Assembly (NCBI RefSeq): GCF_014805685.1
Contig: NC_060906.1
Span: 16,588,164 to 16,652,163, forward strand
Direction of reading: 5' to 3'
DNA from: Silurus meridionalis
Taxonomy: Eukaryota > Chordata > Actinopteri > Siluriformes > Siluridae
DNA: 64,000 nucleotides
Made by a program: the position numbers and the translations under genes. This document shows positions 1 through 29,271 of this stretch, piece by piece. A model generated the notes under the pieces. The model saw nothing but the letters and a program-made list of their open reading frames with translations, did no database searches and was not told where the DNA came from. Each line of letters starts with the position of its first letter. Position 1 is the stretch's first letter.

Positions 1-528
1 GTTTAAGCAATTAATATTTAAAATGTGTTTCTACATTAATCAAAGGAATCAGGGCTTTTGGATGTAAGTTTTAGTAACAACGGAAAGATCACAAGTGAGT
101 CGAGCGTGGACATGTTCAGAGTTAAAAGCGTCTCTGTCCAAGTCTGGCGTTAAGATGAAAGGAAGCGTATGCAGACTCTCTCACCCACTGACACACTTTC
201 CTCCACATTACTTCAATTGCACTTGGTAAATGCCAGAAAAGTAAAGAAGCCTTCTGTCTACAGAGGCCAAAGCCAGCGAGGCAGACAGGGGATGTGTGGG
301 TGCGGGTGATGTGATGTGTTGGGGGAAGGGTGTCCTTTTTGTTGGCTCTAATTCAACCATCATTTGCAGCTCCATTCACATCCAGATTGAGGCTCCGATC
401 AGCCCCTCCTGCCATTCACATCCTCCTGCACATACCCTCTCAGCCCCAACCCCCACCAGCCTGCTCCTTCGCAATCAAAAGAAACAGGGGCACCGTGAAT
501 GTCTGCATTATTCAGGGGGTGTTTAAGA

Positions 529-531
<3 letters not shown>

Positions 532-567
<36 letters not shown>
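532..567. repeat. (GT)n microsatellite
   Basis: Perfect GT run followed by a short GA-rich stretch. Confidence 0.95.
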
Positions 568-898
568 AGAGAGTGAGAGAGAGAGATGGACATTTGTGTT
601 TGATAGACAAAATATAATATATAGATTAAAGGTATAGATTCAATGGCCACGTGCCACTGAAGCAAGCTGGCTTATTAGTAGGAGAACCTCACCGTCTGTC
701 ATAGAGTAAAGCCTACATGTGCCAAAACACACATTTGTCTGAGTATCATTGTGAGGACCTTCTATTAACATTATTACTTATTCAACTAATCAATGCTGTG
801 CTTCATCAACATCTAATTCTGACCTCAGGAACCCAGAGGAATCCTTCTGGCCTTTCTTATACTCATACTTTAATAAAGCAAGACCAGCTAAATATAAA

Positions 899-1065
<167 letters not shown>

Positions 1066-1579
1066 TTCAGGTTTTATTTTATTGAATTTAAACTTATACC
1101 CATCTAAATATTAAGCATCCGTTATATTCTACTTACAGAAAGAGAAAGAACCGATTGCAATCTTTCATACTCTGTGTCCGTGAAGAATGGAAATAAAAAA
1201 ACAGAAAAAAGTAAATCATAATGAACTGAAGGTTTTCTTACTTTTCAGACTTTCTTTTCTTTATATATTGATTACATGTGATCTCACACTTACTTTGCTA
1301 TTGCATGTATTTATTTATTCATTTATTAATTTTTCCTTTGATTAGCATATAGACATTTTTACAAATTAGTTAGCATATTGATATTTTTAAGTATGCAATA
1401 AATAGCATCAAGTAAACAATTAATTATTTTAACCCCAAATATCGGACAGCTTTCAAATTCACATTTCTCCTTTTGAGGACACGCATGCATGGCTGCTGAT
1501 GAACTTCTGAATATTTTATTGGCTTTACAACTGTAGATAAAAGGGAGGAATCTCTGAAGGTGCATTAGAAGAATTAATC

Positions 1580-1581
<2 letters not shown>

Positions 1582-1615
<34 letters not shown>
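1582..1615. repeat. (CA)n microsatellite
   Basis: Pure CA run. First of four alternating CA/GT tracts within about 540 bp upstream of and across nhsl1 exon 1. Confidence 0.95.
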
Positions 1616-1616
<1 letters not shown>

Positions 1617-1727
1617 GCACATCAGTAGAGAGAGTTCCCTGGTTACCAAAGCACAGATGAAAAGAACTGCACCCTGAGCCCCCAGGGTGTGTATGGAAGG
1701 GAGGTGGAAGTGTTTCCCAAGGTTGGG

Positions 1728-1728
<1 letters not shown>

Positions 1729-1787
<59 letters not shown>
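1729..1787. repeat. (GT)n microsatellite
   Basis: Pure GT run, complementary to the CA tracts on either side of it. Confidence 0.95.
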
Positions 1788-1788
<1 letters not shown>

Positions 1789-1911
1789 GGTAGGAGGGGC
1801 TGTGGATGTGCCTGTGGACTGTGATGTGATGGAGAGTAGTAGACTCAGAGTTCGAAGGGGATGAGGCAGCTTCACTTCTCCGGATCTCTTGCTAACTAGG
1901 GAGAAGTGGCA

Positions 1912-1912
1912 A

Positions 1913-1956
<44 letters not shown>
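1912..1956. repeat. (CA)n microsatellite abutting the nhsl1 start codon
   Basis: About 22 CA units ending 7 bases before the ATG at 1964. It must therefore lie in the 5'UTR or core promoter of the short nhsl1 isoform. Confidence 0.95.
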
Positions 1957-1958
<2 letters not shown>

Positions 1959-1963
1959 GAATA

Positions 1964-19234
<17,271 letters not shown>

Positions 19235-20660
19235 AATTTAAATACATTTTTCCTCGACTAAGGGAAAAACAGAACTTCATCAAAGTAGCAGAGAATGGCC
19301 AGTAGCAGAGGACCATTGGAGGGCAGACAGGGGAGCTGGTAATCTGTCTGTCCCTTGGTCAAGGCTTCAGGCCTCGCTGCTGAAATCTGGTTGTATGGTA
19401 GGAGATATGCCGAGAACCACAAGGTGCCTCCTTCAGACGCATTTGTGTCCGAAGTAGATCCCATTTCTGTCACTGCTCCTGAGTATGTCACATCTGTACT
19501 ATATTTGTTCCTGCTGTTCATGAGAAAGTGCTTTCCTTTACATTAGTACACCTTTTTCCACAAAACATTGGTTCCATTTGTTTTTGTTTTGTATTCACCT
19601 CCTCAACTTTATACTGGGAATGTGGAATAAGGACTGATTTCTCAATGGAAATCAGAGATGAAGGATTTGTAAAACAGTTCATCCCCGTTGACTAGTGGAT
19701 AGATTGGCTTTGCTTTGTGGAACGCTCAGAATGTTCACGAGGTTGTAGTCCAGTCCATCTGCAGTAATGCACAGGAATTGCAAGTTGGACAATTGTTTGG
19801 AAATGTATGGTCAATTCCAGCTGCACAGACACAATGTCAAGAAGTCATGTAAAAGGGTTTCTGCTCACTCCTGAGATTCACTGGTTAAGGGAAAGTGGAA
19901 AACCGGTCCTACAAGAACAGTATAACATACAGAAAGACTGCTAAAGCCACACAACTGGGCTGCAGACTGAGAGGCTCCAGAAGAACCTTTTCTGTTGGAT
20001 TTTTAGTGTGTAGGTTTGCACTGTGTTCATGTGTTTTTTTATTTGTCTGTTGGTCGTTTAAAATATTCAGCCTGTGTTGCTTGTGATGGCTTTCCATACA
20101 AACTGAGAACCTACTTAAACCAAGTGACGTCTGTTTCGTTTGGAATGGTTTTATTAACCAAAGAGTTTAAAGTATAAATGTCACCTGCTGTAGGGACTCT
20201 GAGTAGCTTAGATGTTTACTGGACTGGGAGCAATAAATATTCATCTGTAAACCGATGCTAAAGCTTTTACACTTCTTCTTTACTAACCTCTTTACATCAA
20301 ATCTCTCCTGCAGTTTCATACCATTTTTTTTGTATATAAACAAAAAATATTAACATCTGGATTTTTATTTTCAAAGAATTTGTACACCATTGTTAGAGGC
20401 TTTCTTTTGTAGAGTATTTATTATAGATTAGAGTCTGAGATGATTTATTTGGGAGGGATTTTACAGCTCAGCAGCTCAGTTTCTAATTATTTCATAAGAT
20501 TTGTATCAGTTTTCCATTCATGATCAGAATCTGTTTCTTAGGCCTTCATAAAGTCTCCTACTTTTTCTTTCGAGGCAGAAAAACCAAAATCAAAAATGAC
20601 CGATGAAGAAGGCTGCTAACCATCTTGTGTATGTCTAATAAAATTTAAAAAAAAGATATT
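19235..20660 (+). other. Probable nhsl1 3'UTR
   Basis: Non-coding sequence after the nhsl1 stop. AATAAA occurs at 20232-20237 and 20637-20642. The second is followed by A-rich DNA and would give a 3'UTR of about 1.4 kb. The extent is inferred from these signals only. Confidence 0.55.
20637..20642 (+). terminator. Candidate nhsl1 polyadenylation signal
   Basis: Canonical AATAAA about 1.4 kb after the stop. An earlier candidate is at 20232. Confidence 0.5.
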
Positions 20661-22967
20661 TAAAAATGGGCAATCCCTGTGTTTGATTTACTGCCACCTG
20701 TCAGACAAACCACACTCGTTCCCAGCGTCTCCATGGCAGCCAGAGCTGTTAATCATATCTAAAGGTTTGTGGAGTGTCACTGCTTATTGCACCGTCATGT
20801 CCATGTCTGTTCTCACACTCTTCATCACTGAGTCCAGAAGATACCGAGCGCTCTTGATCATCAAGTCTTGATAAACGGAAAACGTTTTATCATCATATTA
20901 AGAATTAACAGCTTTATTAGATGTGTATTTAAGATCAGAATCACGCCGACTCGAGACGAATATTTGATGGTTTATAAATTTGAGCTGAAGGAATTTCCAC
21001 AATTGATTTGAAGATCTCGTGTTCTAACTCTAGGCACATTCATGTATAAAAGGGGTTTGGAATAAATCAGTGTAAGTAATGCTATTGATTTGGGAGTTTA
21101 CATGTCATGAGGGAATAAATAAAAAAAAAAAAACCTTTGTGCATGAAGATGAAGGCAGAGGATCCTGGCATGGATTTTGGCTATGAGGAAATGTAAAATC
21201 CAAATAATCAGCAACAAAGAGAATCCTGTAGATAAATAAATTCCACTACTCCACTTCACTCTCATGGTTTGTGGTTTTGTGCAATATAACCAAGTGTTGC
21301 TCTGCTGCTTGGTGGGAAACAGTATACAATTACACTCGTCATTATTTAAACACTTTTTAATACTAATTCTTTTACTCTTTACAATTTGAACACAAAAGCA
21401 CTTTTTAAAATATAAAAAACTGACGTCTGGGTAGGTTTCCTGATGCTCGGCCACAGAAATAATAGATGCTGGTGTTATTTTCGCTCGGCTTCAGCACACG
21501 CTATAATAATTGAGTTTTCACACAGTGCTGAGTGCATGAACATATATTCAGGCAACACTTGCCTTTAAAATAAACCTGATGACAGTGCAGAGTGTAGATC
21601 AGTGAAGATGTGCTCTGTGCAGCTGGGTGAGTGCCCTGCACACCTTTTGAGCTAAAATCACCCACACTGAGAAAGTTTAGAGATGTATATAAAGATCGAT
21701 TTATTACAGAAAGAGTCAAGGATACAATTCAGTCCTTCATTATTCTAGCAATAGTTGTAAAATCTTACATGTAGTTCATTAATACATTTAAAGAATTTCA
21801 CTTGTAAATCTTTGGAATGTCAAAGTGTAATCTTGTAGTATTTAAAGGCAACAGGAATGTGTTGGTGTTCACATTAAACTGATCTAGAATTGGTTATTGA
21901 GAAGCGAAGCCTCACCACAGAGGCTAAATCAGGTCATCTGGTGATAATCACGCTGTAGATCGCACACTTTCTCTTGATCTTAAACTGTTTGGGAATAGTT
22001 TCCCCTCAGAGATGCTCCTGTGCTGTGGGTTCTGTAGTCTAATTTAACCCCTTAATGGTTAAGGCATTGGACTTTGGATCTGTAAGTCATAAGCTGCCAC
22101 TCCTGGGCCCCTGAGCAAGCCCCTTAACCTCATTGCTGCCTAGTTGTTTGAATCAGATCAAAAGTCGATCTGGATGAGCGCGTCCGGCAAATGCCATAAA
22201 TTTACATTTAAATCAGAAATATTCAATGTTTTCAGCCTCTAGTGCAGAAACAATGACTGTCTCATGTGAAAACAATGTTGACATCATGCCTGATAACCAA
22301 TGATACCCCACTTTGGTCAAAACTGCCAAGTCCCAGCCAGCAACCAGCTCCACAACAGCTACCAACCAGGGAAGGTGAAGCCCAACACCTGCTTCACCTG
22401 AGATGGTAAATCTCACCAAACACACCTGTTCAAACTGCTGCTTATGCTACACTACAGTACAGTGTTACACACTTGAAGAAAAGTGCTATTCACCCCGTAT
22501 ACATTTAACAACTTTCCTCACAGGATCAATATCGTTCTATTCATTCAGTAGTGACAGACACCCAGACAAGTTTTCCCCATCGACTCCAGGCTGGGGAGGT
22601 AGTGAAGAAAAAAATATCAAATCACAAATGTAACAACGTTAATGAATCCACTGCATTTTTACAAACTTTTTTGGTTTTACCTCTGGCAAAAAACAAATAT
22701 TTAATTCCAAGGCACACCAAAAGCACAGACACAATAAAAAAAGAAGAACGTAGACAGACACTGCACTAGTGAATACAAAACATTATGTAAGGAATTTAAG
22801 AAATTAAGTTATGAAATTCAAACTAAAGTGAAGTGAGTCTGGGGAGCAGAAGCCACTTAATTAATTCATCAATATTGAAATCAACACAGTCTCATTAGTA
22901 ACATTTTCAGTTTAAAATTAGATTTTGGAATAATTACATTTGACCATAATTTGACGTTTTTTTTTTT
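20661..22967. other. Intergenic region between convergent nhsl1 and hebp2
   Basis: AT-rich DNA with no recognisable exon. The only assignable element is a SINE-like fragment at about 22046-22205. Confidence 0.6.
22046..22205 (+). mobile_element. tRNA-derived SINE fragment
   Basis: Contains GGTTAAGGCATTGGAC, then CTGGGCCCCTGAGCAAGCCC and CTTAACCTCATTGCTGC, and ends in GGATGAGCGCGTCCGGCAAA plus TGCCATAAATTTA. This order (tRNA-like head, body, and a tail of the GGATAAGRGCGTCTGCYAAATG type) is that of common teleost SINEs. The head is degraded, so it is likely an inactive copy. Confidence 0.75.
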
Positions 22968-22973
22968 TTATTA
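22968..22973 (-). terminator. Candidate hebp2 polyadenylation signal
   Basis: TTTATT on the plus strand, read as AATAAA on the minus strand, 28 bases after the hebp2 stop codon. The run of T's next to it could equally be a repeat. Confidence 0.4.
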
Positions 22974-23000
22974 TTTCTATGCACTCTGCCTCACACTGAC

Positions 23001-25923
23001 TCACTTCTTTCCCTCCTCCCGTATGAGCCAGACCTCGTTCTTGCGGTTTACAAGCTTGAAGGGACTGTCGTAGCCTACGCGGTAGTAGGGAGCCTCTTTA
23101 AAACTCATTCCATCCCTCTTCAAGCTCTCAATCAGCTTTAGCAGCTCATCATGGGTATTCTGACTGTTCGCGAAGCCTCCAAATGTCCTACCACACAAAC
23201 ACACGTGAAGAAAATAAGCAATGTGCACTTTATAGCCTTAGTTACTGAGGTGAGTCTGCTTTAATGTAAATACCTGACGAACACAGTGAACTCCTTCCTG
23301 GTCTCAACAAAGATTTCAGGGATGCTGGGATTGGGCGGCTCAGCCTGGTGCGCCTCAGGGAGGTAAAAGGACACAGTGACGGAGCTCTCACAAGATGGTT
23401 GTTCTCCAGGGTTAATGAGACTGGTCACCGGGGCAGTCATGTCCACGGTCACCTCTGATACACAGCACATCATCAAAGAAAGTTAAATGAAGTCATTTTA
23501 TGTCCTTTTAAATAAAATCAGTAAGCAGATTGTATTGTGGACGTTGCTTTTATATAATAATGAACATTTCTCTCACTGACCACCTCAGTGGAAGGTTTGA
23601 GGGCATTATAGCTATTAGACAGCTGTTGGTGCTGTGTGGGCTGATAGAATGGCTGCAATCTAAAATTCCTTAAAAGTGCATGGCGATCACACCCAGCTCT
23701 ATATGAACTCTACACACACACACACACAACACAGCAGTTTTTGACAGATACCGTCGTAGAACAGCTCTAGCTCAAATCACACGTTTACATTCGTTCACTT
23801 GTTCCTATAGGTTTAAAAACGTTTTTTTAACAAGCTGCATGTTTTATCTTAACTTAAAGAAAAGGTGAGAAAAATATTTGTGTTGCAGATATGCTATATG
23901 CATTAAATTTTAAAGCACGTTTTTTTGCTTTCACAACATTAAATGTAGCTGAATTGGGAAGGAAAAAAAACATTCACTTGATCAAGCAGTTTGAATTGAA
24001 AAACTAATCTTGGTCAAGAAAAAAACACTGGGGTTATTGGAAAATAATTCAATATGGGTGGGAGCATGAATGCAATCACAACAGTTTTACTCCTTATATG
24101 TTTTCTGTAAAAGGGAAAGATGACAGTTCATTACATAATCCACCTTTGTGAAAGTGAACTGATATGTATAGGAATGTGCTGATGTGCTGACAGTTGGGTA
24201 CAAACATGTTTATATAGGAATATAAAGTGCTTAATTTGGTCTATTTACAATGACTGAATCATTCTCATGCAAAAAACAAAAAAAACACAAAGACCGCCAC
24301 AAACACCTTGTTTTATAGATCCACCTAAAAAACCCATAAATGTTTATGTGATATCCAATCAAAGCCAAACACTTAAATATCACGAGCTGGCCAAAGATCA
24401 AAAGTGTTAACCTCAGCTGGGTTAGAAACCTCGGTTCTGGTGGCAGGCGAGCATGTGGGATGGCACTTATGTCATTTTTAATATACTAACTGACATTTAT
24501 GGCAAAAATTATATAATTTGGGATGAAAGAAGGGAAATCAAAATACTAAAAACGGATAAACAGAGATGGTGGATGTCAGACAACTCTGCCACCTTGTGGT
24601 GCCAATGGAATACATTTTTCTGTAAAAGTGCAGCTCGAATGCAAAGAACCCTTTATGCTCTCTAACTCGCACAATCCAGCTCCAAACCCCAGTCTTCAAT
24701 AGAGACACAAGCATCTCTTCTACAGTTACAACAGTCTAAAATTAAAATTTACTTTACACTGATGTAATGTTTAATGATATACTATATTCTGTTGAAGTTG
24801 AATCTATTCATTCATTTTATAATAGTCTAAATCAAAAGACACTATTGTTTTGTCATTTCTTGTCCTGGAGAAGGGCATGCAGCACAATTCAGTAGTCAGA
24901 CTGCTCTGACACAGACACTAAACTCAGCAATCCAATAATCTGAAAAAAGAAGTCTGAGCAGGAAAATCACCAAACTAATAAGCAGAACATTCAGAAACAG
25001 TTTTTTTTAACAGGAACATCTTACTGCAGGTCAAAAACAGGAACTACTCGTATTGCTGAAAGTAGAGTCTACATTCACCAAGCAAAAATAAATACATTTC
25101 ACCCTGCACCCGTCTGCAACCCTTTCCTAACTTTTCCATCTGCAAATCCACAAACTGGCAGAAGATCTCAGTTAATAGATAACTATATCATCTGCCACAG
25201 AGGCTGTTACTGATTTAGGAAAGTTTATCAGCCTCTGACTGGTGAATCGCAGTAAGAACAGAGACTTAATGTGGAATTTTTTCTTCCTTCCTTTTTTTTT
25301 GGCACAACTGGTACTATAACACTGAACTGGCCCACCACAGTGTCACTGTAATATCAGCACACGGACACTTTAGCTACAATCCCACTGAATCACTTTAAAT
25401 CTGAACTACTGTCAATAGCCAAATAAAAATATATATACACTTTATATTAATATTATATGTATATGTTGAACAGCTGTAAAAAGCATTTCACTACATGTAC
25501 TCTGTATGAATGTGTGTGTGACAATTATTTGATTTGAGAAGTTACAACGATTTTACAACTTCTTCTGTCTGGAGTGCTGTTAAAAAGGCATTGTACATCA
25601 CGTGAAGCAGAATGTGGAGCTTACGCTTCTCATTATTCCCCTGGATGTATTTGAAAAGTCTCCTAAATCCAGTGCTCAAGGCTTCATCCTGCTCCATGCC
25701 ACTTACTGTAGTGCTCATCCACTGTGTAGTGTGATAGGTCCGTACCTCATAGTCATCCCCCTGCAACACACACACACAGAGAACATCTTAAAAACAAGAC
25801 ACAATATATTAAATTCTGTGACAAGTATCATTTGAGTCTGCTTGGACCCACCTTGCTTTCTTGAGGGGTAAACTTTGGATTCTCAAACCCCCCAAACACC
25901 ATTTTCCCCATAGCTCTCAGCAT
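23001..25923 (-). CDS. hebp2: Haem-binding protein 2-like (SOUL family), 4 coding exons
   Basis: Small SOUL/HEBP protein. Family members bind haem or porphyrin, and human HEBP2 has been linked to mitochondrial permeability. Coding exons on the minus strand: 25923-25852, 25760-25625, 23454-23274 and 23187-23001. All have GT/AG junctions with matching phases, giving 191 residues, normal for the family. Diagnostic stretches are YEVRTYHTTQWMSTTV, GFRRLFKYIQGNNEK, VTVDMTAPVTSLI, ETRKEFTVFVRTFGGFAN and the C-terminal YYRVGYDSPFKLVNRKNEVW. The ATG is the first in an exon opening at 25957, and a 5'UTR exon probably ends at 26275. It is tail to tail with nhsl1, as in the human nhsl1-hebp2 neighbourhood. 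A hebp1-type paralogue is less likely given the location. Confidence 0.92.
23455..25624 (-). other. hebp2 intron between its second and third coding exons
   Basis: About 2.2 kb of AT-rich DNA. A LINE 3'-tail-like fragment lies at about 25485-25541. No further exon is seen. Confidence 0.6.
25485..25541 (+). mobile_element. 5'-truncated LINE 3' tail
   Basis: GCATTTCACTACATGTACTC, then TGTATGAATGTGTGTGTGAC. It matches the reverse complement of the 3' end of the Rex1-like LINE at about 62660-62740. It is only a tail remnant. Confidence 0.65.
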
Positions 25924-26091
25924 CTTCTCAACTTCCACACCAACAATCACCACACTGCTGTCCAGGGAGAGAGAGAACAGGTTTTGTAATGCAATAAAGC
26001 GCTCTATTTCCTATTTCACTGCTTAGCTGATTATTTGAGTACAGATCATTGTTGCATTGTTGTTTAGCTTATGTAATAGACACGTGTCAAA

Positions 26092-26235
26092 ACGCTTAAC
26101 GTGATGTCAAGTAGCTTAATGCGATAAGTGTTTTTAAAAGACCAAACTCAGTAAACAGGTTAATAATAAAGCATACTGTGTACAGAGTTTGGTCTTTTAA
26201 ACCCTGTCGTCATCGCATTAAACCACGTTAAGCGT
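26092..26235. repeat. Imperfect inverted repeat in the hebp2 first intron
   Basis: Left-arm blocks ACGCTTAACGTG, AATGCGAT and TTAAAAGACCAAACTC recur in reverse complement and inverted order (GAGTTTGGTCTTTTAA, ATCGCATT, CACGTTAAGCGT), with about 35 bp between the arms. Probably a MITE or fold-back remnant. Confidence 0.8.
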
Positions 26236-26274
26236 CTAAGAATCTCCAGTGTAATAGAGAAAAAGATTTCCTAC

Positions 26275-26500
26275 CTGTTTCTTGGGGTGGCAGTAAAACC
26301 GCTGAACTCGGCGGAGTGAAAAGAAAACAAGCGGTTATATCACAGGTTGTGTAACTACAGTACAAGTGGGTGGGACGCACTCAGAAACTGCCCTTCTCTA
26401 ATGTTTACAAAACCAAGGTTCCTGTCACGTGACGGTCTCTAACCGTCGCCTCTGATTGGTTGCGAGAAGCGGAGCAAGTTTATGACATAACGCCCGGAAA
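26275..26500 (-). promoter_or_regulatory. hebp2 5'UTR exon and promoter region
   Basis: On the minus strand a donor AAACAG|GTAGGA ends at 26275, consistent with a non-coding first exon. Upstream is a somewhat GC-rich stretch containing TCTGATTGGTTGCG near 26450 (an inverted CCAAT box) and CACGTG-type sequence (GTCACGTGAC). The transcription start is not determinable. Confidence 0.45.
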
Positions 26501-26767
26501 CACACACATTTAAAAATTATATATATTTCACGTGTTTATTTTATTTAAATGACAACTATACATTTTAATAGCTCTCTTTGTATCTGCTTATACACGTGCA
26601 AGATTGTTGGCCTGAAGTTGTATAGGTTTATACATTCTAATTATCTCAGCCATTACATAGTTCTTCTATTTTCAGTCTCAAATGTATACTGAACAAAATT
26701 ATAAACGCAACACTGGTTTTTGCCCCCATATTTTCCATGAGCTGAACTCAAAGATCTAAGACTTTTT

Positions 26768-27950
26768 TATGCGGCTTCTTCCATTAGGGGTCGCCACAGC
26801 AGATCATCTGTCTCCATACCCCCTGTCCTCTACATCTGCCTCTTTCAACCCAACTACCCGCATGTCTTCCCTCACCACATCCATAAACCTCCTCCTTGGC
26901 CTTCCTTTTTTCCTCCTTCCTGGTGGCTCCATCCTCAGCATTCTTCTACTGATATACCCCATGTCCCTCCTCTGCACATGTCCAAACCATCTCAATCTAA
27001 CCTCCCTTACCTTGTCTCCAAAACGTCCTACATGCGCTGTTCTGCTAATAAACTCATTTCTAATCCTGTCCATCCTCATCACTCCCAACAAAAACCTCCA
27101 CATCTTCAGCTCTGCTACCTCCAGCTCCACCTCCTGTCTTTTATTAAATGCCACTGTCTCTAAACCATACAACATCGCAGGTCTCACCACAGTCCTATAA
27201 ACTTTCCTTTTCACTCTCGCAGATACCCTTCTATCACAAATCACTCCTGCTACTCTTCTCCACCCTGCCTGCACTCTTTTCTTCACTTCTCTAACACACT
27301 CTTCATTACTTTGGGCACTGTTGACCCCAGGTACCTGAACTCCTCCACCTTCTCTACCTCTTCTCCCTGCAACCACACCACTCCACTGCCCTCCCTCTCA
27401 TTCACACACATGTACTCTGTCTTACTCCTACTGACTTTCATTCCCCTTCTCTCCAGCGTGTACCTCCACCTCTCTAGGCTCTTCTCAACCTGCTCCCTAC
27501 TCTCACCACAAATCACAATATCATCAGCAAACATCATAGTCCACAGAGACTTCTGTCTGACCTCGTCCGTCAACCTGTCCATCACCACTGCAAACAGGAA
27601 CGGGTTTAGAGCCAATACTTGATGCAGTCCAGCCTCCACATTAAACCAGTCTGTCGTTCCTACTGCACACTTTACTGCTGTCACACTGCCCTCATACATG
27701 TCCTGCACCACCCTCACATAAATCTCTGACACACCTGACTTCCTCTTACAGTACCACAACTCCTCTCTTGGACCCTGTCGTACGCTTTCTCTAAATCCAC
27801 AAACACACAATGCAACTCCTTCTGACCTTCTCTACTTCTCCATCAACATTCTCAAAGCAAATAATGCATCTGTGGTGCTCTTCCTTGACATAAAACCATA
27901 CTGTTGCTCACAGATGGTCACCTCTTCTCTCAGCCTGGCTTCCACTACTC
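26768..27950 (-). mobile_element. RTE/BovB-like LINE fragment (reverse transcriptase C-terminal part)
   Basis: Two overlapping minus-strand frames (27810-27283 and 27376-26804) read as a non-LTR retrotransposon. They contain the RT core with an intact FADDIVIC box, LERRGMKVSRSKTEYMCVNE, then VYRTVVRPAMLYGLETV and the 3' region RLRWFGHVQRRDMGYI. The frame breaks near 27300, and the 5' half with the endonuclease is missing. The clade is judged from sequence resemblance only. The insertion sits inside the Tc1-type element. Confidence 0.85.
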
Positions 27951-28191
27951 AGTATCTGGTCAGTATCAACCAGTCAGTATCTGGTGTGACCACAATTTGC
28001 CTCATGCATTTTGCCCTGTACAGTAAAAACCGGGATTTGTCCGTGAAGAGAACACCTCTCCAAGTGCCAGACGCCATCAAATGTGAGCATTTGCCCACTG
28101 AAGTCGGTTACAACACGAACTGCAGTCAGGTCATGACCCGATGAGGATGACGGGCATGCAGATGAGCTTCCCTGAGACAGTTTCTGACAGT

Positions 28192-28545
28192 TTAAACAGA
28201 AATTCTTTGGTTATGCAAACTGATTGTTGCAGCAGCTGTCCGGGTGGCTGGTCTCAGACAATCTTGGAGGTGAAGATGCTGGTGTGGTACACCTGGTCTG
28301 CGGTTCTGAGGCCGGTTTGATGTACTGCCAAATTCTCTGAAACCCCTTTGGAAACGGGTTATGGTAGAAAAATGAGCATTCAATTCATGGGCAACAGCTC
28401 TGGTGACATTCCTGCAGTTAGCATGCCAATTGCACGCTCCCTCAAAACTTTCAACATCTGTTGCATTGTGCTGTGTGATAAAACTGCACATTTTAGAGTG
28501 GCCTTTAATTGTAGCCAGCCTAAGGCACACCTGTGCAATAATCAT
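28192..28545 (-). pseudogene. Tc1-type transposase remnant (DNA-binding half)
   Basis: About 117 open codons containing the paired-like HTH region (VAHELNAHFSTITRFQRGF) and the basic linker before the DDE domain. No DDE triad is present, because the rest has been lost or replaced. Confidence 0.75.
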
Positions 28546-28650
28546 GCTGTCTAATCAGCATCTTGATCTGCCACACCTGTGAGGTGGATGGATTATCTCA
28601 GCAAAGAAGTGCTCACTAACACAGATTAAGACAGATTTGTGAACAATTTT

Positions 28651-28797
28651 CTTCTTCTTTCGGCTTCTCCATTAGGGGTCGCCACAGTGGATCATCCTTC
28701 TTCATACCCCCCTGTCCTGTACATCCGCCTCTTTCACCCCGACCACCTTCATGTCTCCCCTCACCACATCCATAAACCTCCTCTTTGGCCTTCCTCT
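28651..28797 (-). mobile_element. Short 5'-truncated copy of the same RTE-like LINE
   Basis: CTTCTTTCGGCTTCTCCATT and GGGGTCGCCACAGTGGATCA match the 3' end of the LINE at 26768. It is flanked by TTTGTGAACAAT (28636-28647) and TTTGTAAACAAT (28798-28809), an 11/12 target-site duplication inside the Tc1-type element's right end. Confidence 0.85.
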
Positions 28798-28979
28798 TTT
28801 GTAAACAATATTTGAGAGAAATACGCCTTTTCTGTACATAGAAAAAGTCTTAGATCTTTGAGTTCAGCTCATGAAAAATGGGGGCAAAAACAAAAGTGTT
28901 GCGTTTATAATTTTGTTCAGTATAATTAGACAAATAAAATATTGAGTCTCCTCCCATTAATTGCTTTGTGAGGTGAATG

Positions 28980-29271
28980 TTTACATGGGTTGGAGTGGAA
29001 GATCTTGAGTGGCCTGCTCTAGAGCTCTGATCTCAACCCTACTGAACACCTTTAGGATGAATGTGAACACTGACTCCTCACCCTACATCAGTACTAACAC
29101 CATTTTATCTAAATGAGCACAAATATCCATAATCACAACCCAAAATCTAGTGGAACATCTTCCCAGAGGTTATAATAACAGCAAATTGGGATTAAATGGG
29201 GAATAGGATGTTCAAAAATCATATATAATCTTATATGTTCAGATGTTCACAACCTTTTGTCCATATAGTAT
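28980..29271 (-). mobile_element. MITE family A, copy 2 (truncated, inverted)
   Basis: The reverse complement carries the same ordered blocks as the copy at 3550, ending at CCATATAGTA near 29271. Only about 290 bp remains, so one end is lost. Confidence 0.75.

Larger units (their letters stand above)
26688..28922 (-). mobile_element. Degenerate Tc1/mariner-type transposon carrying two LINE insertions
   Basis: The ends are inverted repeats of about 80 bp or more (TACTGAACAAAATTATAAAC at the left, its reverse complement at the right) flanked by TA on both sides, the Tc1/mariner target duplication. On the minus strand 28545-28192 still reads as the helix-turn-helix half of a Tc1-type transposase. 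About 28140-27965 matches later transposase segments with a large internal deletion, so no catalytic domain remains. LINE fragments occupy about 26768-27950 and 28651-28797. Non-functional. Confidence 0.85.

Noticed and set aside
26769..27200. 143-codon plus-strand frame
   Set aside because: Antisense shadow of the RTE-like LINE; the minus strand carries the recognisable reverse-transcriptase motifs.
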